From Leptospira bandrabouensis (GTDB taxonomy: Bacteria; Spirochaetota; Leptospiria; Leptospirales; Leptospiraceae): a stretch of 42,595 nucleotides of DNA. A program made the translations under genes and the position numbers. The stretch covers positions 1-42,595 of the forward strand of contig NZ_RQHT01000011.1 in NCBI RefSeq assembly GCF_004770905.1. Direction: 5' to 3'. The number at the start of each line of letters is the position of its first letter. The stretch's first letter is position 1. The notes beneath the pieces are model-generated. The model saw only the letters and a list, made by a program, of their open reading frames with translations, was not told the origin of the DNA and ran no database searches. Shown here piece after piece: positions 22,717 through 29,024 of this stretch.

Positions 22717-23658
22717 TTGTCTCTTTACGAATCAATTCAAATTGCAAAACAAGAAAGAATACAAAATGGATATTTACTGGAATGTTCATTTTACCCAACT
22801 TCCCATTGGGTTTATCTTCTCTCTCAAGCGAAAAGACAGAATCTAAACTACGTACAAATAGAAAACAAAAATGTTCAAAGTTTTGCAAATACGATAGGAT
22901 TCAACAGGATTATTGGTACCAACGTTCTTCCGCAAAATGTAGAACGACCAAAAATGGGAAAGAACTATTCAATGATTCAAGAGATCATAAATAAAGATTT
23001 CACTGACACTGCCACAGGGAATATTGCGGAGTGTTTCGAAAGTTTTTTCTCTGGGAATGTTTACCAAGAATCTGGCTATAGATCGCAAGTGTTCAAAACT
23101 ATTGGAGAACTACATGACAATGTTTCATCGCATTCAGGATCATCGGGATATTCAATTGCTCAAATTTGTAACGATAAATTTGAATTTTCTATATCAGATT
23201 TCGGCAAAGGGTTTCTAGCAGAATTAAAGCAAAATATGCCAGGACTACAAATTACTATGGATTCGGATGCCATTAAATGGTGCCTTCAGAAAGGAAACAC
23301 AACAAAAAGATCGGATGAGTTCGATCAATACTTGCCAGTTGATTTTGTTGGACAATCTCCAATGACAGGTGTTAAACATTCCTGGAGAAATGATGGAAAT
23401 CACCACCAAGGTTTTGGTTTATTTTTATTGCATGAACTTGCATTAAAATTTGGAGGAATTCTCGAAATCGCTTCCGGCAGCTGTTATTATCAATTAGCAA
23501 ATGACGGACTCGAGTGCTACACTGATTTGGGAGAAAAAATTGCTGGTGTTTCTGTCAGTATTTCTTTCAATTTGTCCGACGTAAGGAGTATAGTGCAAAA
23601 TAGACAAGTTTTGGACTCAATTCATGAGTCTATTGTTATAAGGGGGAATGAGTTATGA
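22717..23658 (+). CDS. GHKL (HATPase_c) ATPase, first gene of a two-gene signalling-like module
   Basis: 313 aa from a TTG at 22717, with AGG eight bases before; an in-frame stop just upstream excludes longer forms. Residues 1-110 form an N-terminal domain without recognised family. The ATPase follows: N box ELHDNVSSHS (E131, N135), G1 box SDFGKGF (D161, G163, G165) and G2 box HHQGFGLFLL (G232, G234). There is no phospho-acceptor His domain or membrane segment, so it is a cytoplasmic kinase-like or conformational ATPase, not a classical sensor kinase. It overlaps the STAS-like gene by four bases. Confidence 0.8.
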   Translation: MSLYESIQIAKQERIQNGYLLECSFYPTSHWVYLLSQAKRQNLNYVQIENKNVQSFANTIGFNRIIGTNVLPQNVERPKMGKNYSMIQEIINKDFTDTATGNIAECFESFFSGNVYQESGYRSQVFKTIGELHDNVSSHSGSSGYSIAQICNDKFEFSISDFGKGFLAELKQNMPGLQITMDSDAIKWCLQKGNTTKRSDEFDQYLPVDFVGQSPMTGVKHSWRNDGNHHQGFGLFLLHELALKFGGILEIASGSCYYQLANDGLECYTDLGEKIAGVSVSISFNLSDVRSIVQNRQVLDSIHESIVIRGNEL

Positions 23659-23978
23659 AAAATAAAGTTCAAACAATAACATTCGAAAATCAATACTTGT
23701 CCTCACGGGAAAATGCAGCTCACAAAAGAGTGGTAGTGTTGAGTTATCTTGAGGAAGGAAGTGACATAATTTTTGATTTAACGAATGTTAAATCAATTTC
23801 TGCCTCTTATGCAGACGAACTTTTTGCAATTTTATATCTTAGTGTTCGTTCTGATTTTAAAGAGCGTATTACTTTTTTAGTAGATAAGAGTGCGACTAGT
23901 AACGATAATATTCGGTCTATTTCCGATGCTATAAAAATGAGAGAATCCCAAGAAAATGATAGATTGGTTTACTCTTAG
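23655..23978 (+). CDS. STAS-like DUF4325-type protein, partner of the GHKL ATPase
   Basis: 107 aa, ATG overlapping the ATPase stop. The core GSDIIFDLTNVKSISASYADELFAILYL (residues about 35-62) has the strand-Asp-helix layout of DUF4325 STAS-like domains, with the Ser-Ala-Ser turn at the site that is phosphorylated in anti-anti-sigma factors. By analogy with RsbW/RsbV-type pairs the ATPase may bind or modify this protein and switch a third partner. No sigma factor is nearby, so the target is unknown. Confidence 0.7.
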   Translation: MKNKVQTITFENQYLSSRENAAHKRVVVLSYLEEGSDIIFDLTNVKSISASYADELFAILYLSVRSDFKERITFLVDKSATSNDNIRSISDAIKMRESQENDRLVYS

Positions 23979-24023
23979 TTGTCGTTATTCGTTTTCTGAT
24001 CTCTTAAATTCGCTGGAAAATAC

Positions 24024-24269
24024 ATGCGGGATGTTCTATATTTGATAGAACTTTTCCCTCAATCAGGCAAAAACCAATTTATTTCAACTTCAAAAGCAGA
24101 GATATATTATGAAGATCCTACTAAGATTCCGCAATGCTTGGTCTGTAAACGAACAGTCTCATATCATGAATGGGATTCCCAAAGAGTAGAGTTCGCATGT
24201 CATGGGAATATATTAAGGTTCCATTTTATAGAAGGATTCTTAGCTAGAGTCGAGGAACTCAAGGAGTAG
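24024..24269 (+). CDS. Small hypothetical protein before the SRAP gene
   Basis: 81 aa, 45 bases after the STAS-like gene and four bases before the SRAP gene. It has a CLVCKRTV motif and one later Cys (VEFACHG), enough for a partial metal site, and a hydrophobic N-terminus (VLYLIELF). No family is recognised. Spacing suggests co-expression with the SRAP gene. Confidence 0.6.
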   Translation: MRDVLYLIELFPQSGKNQFISTSKAEIYYEDPTKIPQCLVCKRTVSYHEWDSQRVEFACHGNILRFHFIEGFLARVEELKE

Positions 24270-24273
24270 GGAA

Positions 24274-24906
24274 ATGTGCGGTCAAATGGGTTACACTTTC
24301 GTTGAAGGAAGGGACGGTTTGCGAAGGCTCATTAGAAACGACAGCAGAGTGGACGCAAGTGAAGGACCTACCTATCGAGATTATTTATTGAAACCATTTG
24401 GAAAAGTTGAAAGTATTTTTGTGGGGAATGGTGTGACTCCTGCTAGGTGGGGTTACAAACCGGATTGGTCCAAGGAATTGATTTTTTGCACAAGAATTGA
24501 AACAGCATTCGAGAAGCCATTTTGGCGTAAAATGATACAAACTAGCCGATGTATCATTCCGGTAAAATACTTCGTTGAATTTCATTATGATCAGTATGGA
24601 AAGAGTCCTTGGAAGATTCACTGGAAAAATGCACCAATTTTTTTCCTCGGTGGTATATACAGTAAGGATAGTGAAAACAATTGGTTTTCAGTGGTAACAC
24701 AAGCGGCCAATGAAACAATGAAGGAAGTCCACAATGGTGGAGACAATCCGGGTAGACAGCCTGTCATCGTAAGGCCAGAGAATGTAGAAGCCTGGTTAAA
24801 TGGAAGTTTGATTTCTGAAACCGAAGTGGTGAAAATCGCATCCTTTTACGAAAGCAAAGAAATCCTCGCTGGTCCAGAAAAGGAACCTGAACCAACTTTA
24901 TTTTGA
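24274..24906 (+). CDS. SRAP (YedK/HMCES-like) abasic-site crosslinking protein
   Basis: 210 aa, starting MCG so that Cys2 becomes the N-terminal catalytic residue after Met removal; AGGAGTAGGG precedes the ATG. SRAP proteins form a thiazolidine crosslink with abasic sites in single-stranded DNA. The catalytic Glu is E102 (FVEF) and the His is H153 (EVHNGG). The usual Asn of the NARxET motif is replaced: here the segment is C72-T-R-I-E-T. It may protect phage DNA during replication. Confidence 0.88.
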   Translation: MCGQMGYTFVEGRDGLRRLIRNDSRVDASEGPTYRDYLLKPFGKVESIFVGNGVTPARWGYKPDWSKELIFCTRIETAFEKPFWRKMIQTSRCIIPVKYFVEFHYDQYGKSPWKIHWKNAPIFFLGGIYSKDSENNWFSVVTQAANETMKEVHNGGDNPGRQPVIVRPENVEAWLNGSLISETEVVKIASFYESKEILAGPEKEPEPTLF

Positions 24907-25097
24907 AACTTCTGAGCTATTTCAATTTTAATTCGTCTAATAAATAATCATAACGGTCTATTGCAGATACTTCAACTAGACTGGCAGCAGAGGGGCAACA
25001 GTTCGTAAGACTTTTGGTATTGGTTGTGTTCGTATTTCTTTTCGGGGTCTTGGCAAAAAAAATGTCACAAAGTAAGACAAACAAAGGGGTAAAAACT

Positions 25098-25187
25098 ATG
25101 ACTAAAACTTTTAATATCTTTATCGCATCCGTTTCAGATTTCCTCATCTCCTATGCTGCCAGTGTTGCTGTCTTAGTAAAAAATTGA
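25098..25187 (+). CDS. Candidate small hydrophobic peptide
   Basis: 29 aa, ATG at 25098 with a strong AAAGGGG eight bases upstream. After MTKTF the chain is nearly all hydrophobic (NIFIASVSDFLISYAASVAV) and ends LVKN. This resembles small membrane toxins or regulatory peptides. The frame is open further upstream and encodes another hydrophobic run, so it could be the end of a decayed longer gene. A minus-strand frame (24917-25147, 76 aa, one TM) overlaps and cannot be excluded. Confidence 0.3.
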   Translation: MTKTFNIFIASVSDFLISYAASVAVLVKN

Positions 25188-25219
25188 CATAATAACTATT
25201 ATAGGAAGCTGATTATGTC
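25186..25219. promoter_or_regulatory. Inverted repeat before the ParB-like gene
   Basis: GACATAAT (25186-25193) and ATTATGTC (25212-25219) are perfect 8-bp arms with 18 bases between; a TTGACA (25184-25189) overlaps the left arm and could be a -35. Bases 24907-25281 hold no secure gene. The motif recurs in other parts of the maintenance region. Confidence 0.4.
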
Positions 25220-25281
25220 TCTTTATTAATCCCCTTTCTACTTGAATCAATCCCACTCTTTGTCTGGACTGTTCTCCATAA

Positions 25282-26160
25282 ATGGAAAGCAAAATAAAAA
25301 TATCTGATGAAATGATCCGGGTAAGGCCGGATAAGTTAGAACCCCACCCTTGGAACTTTGAAAGAACACCAGTAACAAAAGAAGAAAAAGATGAATGGAT
25401 TAATTTCAAAGAATCAATTTGGAGAGATGGTGTATGGGCAGACAAACCAATCTTAATTTCAAAAGAGAAAAGTCCATCAACTGGAAAGCATTATATTCTC
25501 CGTGGCCGTCGTAGATGGAAGGCAATCAGCGAAGGGATTAAAAAAGAAAAATTACCTTCGAACTATACCATCCCTGCGGTATACCTACTCTCGGATGAAA
25601 ATTCACTATACGAAGCAATCTATGGAGACAATGATACTCCATTCAAATACAGACCAGAAGATAGATATCGAATCATCAAAGAGCGTTGGGGAACAGCTGC
25701 AATTCTTGAAATCAATTCCGGCGGATCCAGAAAAGGTGAAATAATAGTTAAAAAACCGCTGTTTGAAATCATCCATGAAGCAATTCCAAGCTGGCCTTTG
25801 GCGACTATCAAATACGATTTGATTATACTTAGGAAACTATTGAAAGCGGAGTCAGAAGAAAAATATCCCGAACTATCTGAAGACAAAATTGCAAATTTGA
25901 ACCGCCAAATTCGTAGTTGGTGGGAAAGGAAAAGTAAGATCCTGAAATTAGAAGAAGAACTAGAAGAGGTCAAGCAAGGATACAAAGATAAGATTCAAAA
26001 AATTTCTGCAGAAATGTCTACTTACTCAAAAGGATTCCCGATTGCAGGTGGGCCAGAAAAATACATCGCGACTTTCATTAACTCGAAACGTCCCGAATTC
26101 AAAGCCCTGCAAGAAATTCGCGGAATAAAAGATTGGGTAAAGAAGAATAAAAACGGCTAA
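25282..26160 (+). CDS. ParB-like N-terminal domain protein, orphan
   Basis: 292 aa. Residues about 10-110 match the ParB/Srx-type domain: IRVRPDKLEPHPWN at the start and HYILRGRRRWKAI (70-82) as the GERR-like box. The middle (PEDRYRIIKERWG) is helical, followed by a coiled coil near 225-250 and a basic tail. It is not next to parA, and its GRRRW box would bind or hydrolyse nucleotides. It may be a second partition protein, a ParB-like nuclease or a transcription regulator. No ribosome-binding sequence is evident. Confidence 0.75.
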   Translation: MESKIKISDEMIRVRPDKLEPHPWNFERTPVTKEEKDEWINFKESIWRDGVWADKPILISKEKSPSTGKHYILRGRRRWKAISEGIKKEKLPSNYTIPAVYLLSDENSLYEAIYGDNDTPFKYRPEDRYRIIKERWGTAAILEINSGGSRKGEIIVKKPLFEIIHEAIPSWPLATIKYDLIILRKLLKAESEEKYPELSEDKIANLNRQIRSWWERKSKILKLEEELEEVKQGYKDKIQKISAEMSTYSKGFPIAGGPEKYIATFINSKRPEFKALQEIRGIKDWVKKNKNG

Positions 26161-26176
26161 CGGTTGTTAACCGAAT

Positions 26177-26200
26177 TCAAAAGATAAACTTATTTTTTGA
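26177..26200. terminator. Bidirectional terminator between convergent operons
   Basis: TCAAAAGATAA (26177-26187) pairs with TTATTTTTTGA (26190-26200), one G-U. It ends in a T run for the plus-strand ParB-like transcript and, in the other direction, in a shorter T run for the late operon. It shares AAAAGATAA with the 4444-4471 palindrome. Confidence 0.65.
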
Positions 26201-26566
26201 TCAGCAGTCTACTTCCGGGATTCTGCAGTGGTCCCGGCCTAGAAAAAATTCCCGAAAAAACGACCTCTGCCGATCACATTCGTGGAGCCGGTCGGATTGC
26301 CTTTGGGAACATTCAAAGGCTGATATGCATCCGGCCAACTTCTTTGAATACGAAATGGAATTCGTGTATCTAAATAGAGGGATGTAGTCCTTCCCTTCGA
26401 ACAGAATTCGTTCTTGTTTCGTGGCCCGGATAGAATCCGGGATTCCTAAATCAGCACACTTCGCATTCACCATGCTACGGGCATGGTTGATCGGTGAGGT
26501 ACAAGCAGAGGTCATCAAAGACATCAGGACCAGGAGTATTGGTTTTATTGAGAGGAATGGTTTCAT
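26201..26566 (-). CDS. Outer-membrane lipoprotein, candidate o-spanin
   Basis: 121 aa from the ATG at 26566, nine bases after GGAG. The signal peptide MKPFLSIKPILLVLMSLMTSAC ends in the lipobox TSAC. The mature protein has seven or more cysteines and no long proline-rich stretch. The first 92 bases lie within the 3' part of the preceding membrane-protein gene in another frame, the overlapping architecture seen for Rz/Rz1 spanins. The order after endolysin and holin genes supports a lysis role. It is longer than typical Rz1. Confidence 0.5.
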   Translation of the reverse strand: MKPFLSIKPILLVLMSLMTSACTSPINHARSMVNAKCADLGIPDSIRATKQERILFEGKDYIPLFRYTNSISYSKKLAGCISAFECSQRQSDRLHECDRQRSFFREFFLGRDHCRIPEVDC

Positions 26567-26696
26567 TTTGGTGATCTCCAATTTTTTTATTAATGCTTCT
26601 GAAGGTGAAATACCCAGCTACTAAGATAGCAATGACGAGTATTACGATTAACTGCAGTTTCCAGGTTCCGAGAAATGACTTGATAGCTTCAGCCAT
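26475..26696 (-). CDS. Small inner-membrane protein, candidate i-spanin
   Basis: 73 aa from the ATG at 26696 with AGGAGA seven bases upstream. One transmembrane helix (LQLIVILVIAILVAGYF, about 14-30) is followed by a 40-residue polar periplasmic tail. The tail is short and lacks the long coiled coil of typical Rz. Overlap with the holin-like gene at its start and with the lipoprotein gene at its end ties it to the lysis cassette. A second holin or pinholin is the alternative. Confidence 0.45.
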   Translation of the reverse strand: MAEAIKSFLGTWKLQLIVILVIAILVAGYFTFRSINKKIGDHQNETIPLNKTNTPGPDVFDDLCLYLTDQPCP

Positions 26697-27102
26697 GACG
26701 ATCTCTCCTAGCTTTCTTTTCTGCGCTTTTGGCAAGTTGCTTGTCTAGCGTATTGCTTCCCCATTCCCATCCAAAACGCAATAGTTTCAGCGACGTTTTA
26801 ATGATTGCGTGGTAGAAGAGGATTGCAGCCACATAATTAAGGAAGTTCCTAAATAGAACATACTGAGGATCTGTTATTTTCCCAGAATATTGTCCAAGTA
26901 AAAGGTAAAGGAATGAAGCAACTGTTGCGAATGTAAAAACAACCCAAAATTTCTCTTTACCAGTTAAACTGAATCCGTTCTTTTCGATGATCTTTAGGAC
27001 AAAAGTTGCTCCGAGGATCACGACAAAAAAGAAAAGTGGGTCCCAAAGTGGGAGCACCTCACTTCTTCCGTATTCCAGAAGCATTGTAAATAATTCTCCC
27101 AT
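26689..27102 (-). CDS. Holin-like membrane protein
   Basis: 137 aa, ATG preceded by GGAGAAAAATTAAC. Three transmembrane helices are visible at about 20-37 (FFFVVILGATFVL), 52-70 (FWVVFTFATVASFLYLLL) and 88-103 (FLNYVAAILFYHAII), and the C-terminus is basic (KSAEKKARRDRHG). This is the plan of a three-helix holin that lets the endolysin reach the cell wall. It is directly downstream of the candidate endolysin. No sequence family is recognised. Confidence 0.6.
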   Translation of the reverse strand: MGELFTMLLEYGRSEVLPLWDPLFFFVVILGATFVLKIIEKNGFSLTGKEKFWVVFTFATVASFLYLLLGQYSGKITDPQYVLFRNFLNYVAAILFYHAIIKTSLKLLRFGWEWGSNTLDKQLAKSAEKKARRDRHG

Positions 27103-27103
27103 G

Positions 27104-27742
27104 TTAATTTTTCTCCTTTAAAATGGTTACGCAATAGATTCCAACGGACTTCCGGCCGACTCGATCAATCGTCTTGTCTGGGAAGAAGGACTGATTCCCA
27201 TCCAGATCCTTGTAGTTGGTAAAAAACTTTCCTCTTGGGTCGTGGGCTGAAATCCCGTTATTATCCTTTCCAACAGCCATCACCACATGTCCCATTTCTG
27301 CCTTCGCTTTTGGATTGAATGCTTCTCGAACATCGATCGAAAAAATGACCGGTGCCTTTGTATCTTCAATATGATCTTTGATGTTCTTCAGTGTGAACTT
27401 CCTGCTTTTGATTGTCGCTTTACCTGCGAATAAATCATCGAAGAGTTTGTTGTGGTATTCGTATTCAGTTACATGACTCTTTGTTTTTGCAAAACGAGCC
27501 AGTTCCTTGTAATACCTTTCTTCCGTCCAATCTAGATACTTGTTTATGCCTAGCTTGTAATCTGTCCATTTTACCGCGTTTAGATACGTCGTTCCTTGGC
27601 ACTGATTTGAAGGAACTACATTTTTCTTTGCGACCACAAACTTAGCATTGTCCATTTGGGAATCATAAGTGATCCAAGGTGTAATCGAAACATATGAAGG
27701 TATGTCCGGTCTAATTTCATTTTCTTTTAGTTCAGCTGCCAT
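27104..27742 (-). CDS. C39-like cysteine peptidase, candidate endolysin
   Basis: 212 aa. The papain-like triad is readable: Q47-C48 in PSNQCQGTTYLNA, H152 in MGHVVMAVG and D168 in AHDPRG, with the C39_2-type order and spacing. Such domains cut peptide bonds, and in phages they serve as peptidoglycan endopeptidases. The location directly before a holin-like gene and spanin-like genes makes it the endolysin candidate; no other muralytic gene is present. It has no signal peptide, so export would depend on the holin. It overlaps the upstream gene by 16 bases. Confidence 0.65.
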   Translation of the reverse strand: MAAELKENEIRPDIPSYVSITPWITYDSQMDNAKFVVAKKNVVPSNQCQGTTYLNAVKWTDYKLGINKYLDWTEERYYKELARFAKTKSHVTEYEYHNKLFDDLFAGKATIKSRKFTLKNIKDHIEDTKAPVIFSIDVREAFNPKAKAEMGHVVMAVGKDNNGISAHDPRGKFFTNYKDLDGNQSFFPDKTIDRVGRKSVGIYCVTILKEKN

Positions 27743-28416
27743 GACGGTTCTGCTCCTGTTTTAAGTATTGAAGAAATGCGATCCGAGTATTCCCGGATGA
27801 TGTGTTTGTTGAGTCTAAGATCACTCTCTGTCTTTTCGTTTCGAAAGAAGAGTCCAATGACTAACTCAGGATTATCGTCTGTTTCTACGAGTCGAAGGAA
27901 TCCGTGTTGTATCGCGTTCCTAACAAATTCCCTTCTCCATGCAGAAGATTCGTCCATAGTATCAACGGAGAAAAAGAACTCATCCTTTGATATACACTCA
28001 ACTATCCATTCGGATTGTGAAACAAGCTGCTCTTTGAACTTAAGACCCTTATTGTAAAAGGTGATGTGGCCATCTGCAGCACAGTCATGAGTTAAGGTCC
28101 ACTTTTGAACCGATAGTCCGTTGTTAAATTTTCCTCCGTTGTGAAGGGAAATCACACAAGCAACATGTGCAGAAAAATGTTCCCTGAGTAGATGCAGTTG
28201 TCCATATACGAGTTTGTCTCTTACGATATAATCTAGTAGCGGAAGTTTAGGATCTTCCGGTTTAACTTGGATCCATTTTGTAGAAACAAATAACTTTTGA
28301 GATTTGATAAGAAGAAAGGTCCCCAAGATTGTTAGATACAGAAGACTGAACACCATAGGCAAAGCGACAAAAATCATTTTCCAAATATTAGCATTAAGGA
28401 ATTCCCAGGCGTTCAT
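27727..28416 (-). CDS. Membrane-anchored protein of the tail/lysis region
   Basis: 229 aa. One N-terminal transmembrane helix (residues about 15-37) is followed by a cytoplasmic or periplasmic domain with HVACVISLHNGGKFNNG at about 87-103, which resembles the HNGG signature of a phage protein group with GAF-like fold. Strands and helices alternate to the end. Function is unknown; it lies between tail-fibre and lysis genes and could sense or regulate lysis. Its ATG overlaps the upstream stop. Confidence 0.6.
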   Translation of the reverse strand: MNAWEFLNANIWKMIFVALPMVFSLLYLTILGTFLLIKSQKLFVSTKWIQVKPEDPKLPLLDYIVRDKLVYGQLHLLREHFSAHVACVISLHNGGKFNNGLSVQKWTLTHDCAADGHITFYNKGLKFKEQLVSQSEWIVECISKDEFFFSVDTMDESSAWRREFVRNAIQHGFLRLVETDDNPELVIGLFFRNEKTESDLRLNKHIIREYSDRISSILKTGAEPSWQLN

Positions 28417-29024
28417 TCGGGTCCTTCAGGAATTTCACCAATATTCAAACATTTAGATTCGATTCCAAATATTTCAGACAATGATTGTGCTAAATTAATA
28501 TTGTCTTTTAGATCAAAAGTATCCTGATTTACTTTGTTTTCGAATTGAAACCTGAAAGCTAAGAAAGTGTGGTAAAAGCTTTCGAATTGCTCAAAGGACG
28601 TGAATGAAAAGTATTCGTTATCGAAAGCTTTCCAGCGGATAGGGAATACGCCTGATTCCGATTGGATGATACATAGAGCCTGGTAACAATCTCTAATGTT
28701 TCCCTTTGCTTTAAGATCCCCGTCAAATTGGCGATCTGCAAAAATAAAAAAGACATCTTTCCTTTCCCCAAGTTTTTCAATTCTAATACTATCTATTAAA
28801 TCAAGGACTCTTTTCCTATTGTATTCAATATTGGTAGCTTTGTGGATTAGAAACTTTTGTGTTTCCAAAGTAATATGCAATGTTGGAGAAAATCGAATTT
28901 CGCCGAATTCCATTTGATCTTGCGATACATCCATCATTGTTAAATAGTTTGGATCTTCAAGGTTTGGATTTTCTTCAAAGTAAAGTTCATTTGAAGATCG
29001 ATTGTAGTAGACTGCTTTAATCAT
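28413..29024 (-). CDS. Putative tail-fibre accessory protein
   Basis: 203 aa, coupled by ATGA to the adhesin gene before it. The start VYYNRSSNELYFEENPN has the look of short phage proteins found after fibres, and the middle (RVLDLIDSIR, RWKAFDNEYFSFTSFEQFESF) is helical. It may assist adhesin folding or attachment. No family is recognised. Confidence 0.5.
   Translation of the reverse strand: MIKAVYYNRSSNELYFEENPNLEDPNYLTMMDVSQDQMEFGEIRFSPTLHITLETQKFLIHKATNIEYNRKRVLDLIDSIRIEKLGERKDVFFIFADRQFDGDLKAKGNIRDCYQALCIIQSESGVFPIRWKAFDNEYFSFTSFEQFESFYHTFLAFRFQFENKVNQDTFDLKDNINLAQSLSEIFGIESKCLNIGEIPEGPE

Noticed and set aside
24917..25147. Minus-strand 76-aa frame with one hydrophobic helix
   Set aside because: The AGGAG directly touches the ATG with no spacing, composition is uneven, and the plus-strand 29-aa frame with better spacing overlaps it. 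I left it as an alternative only.
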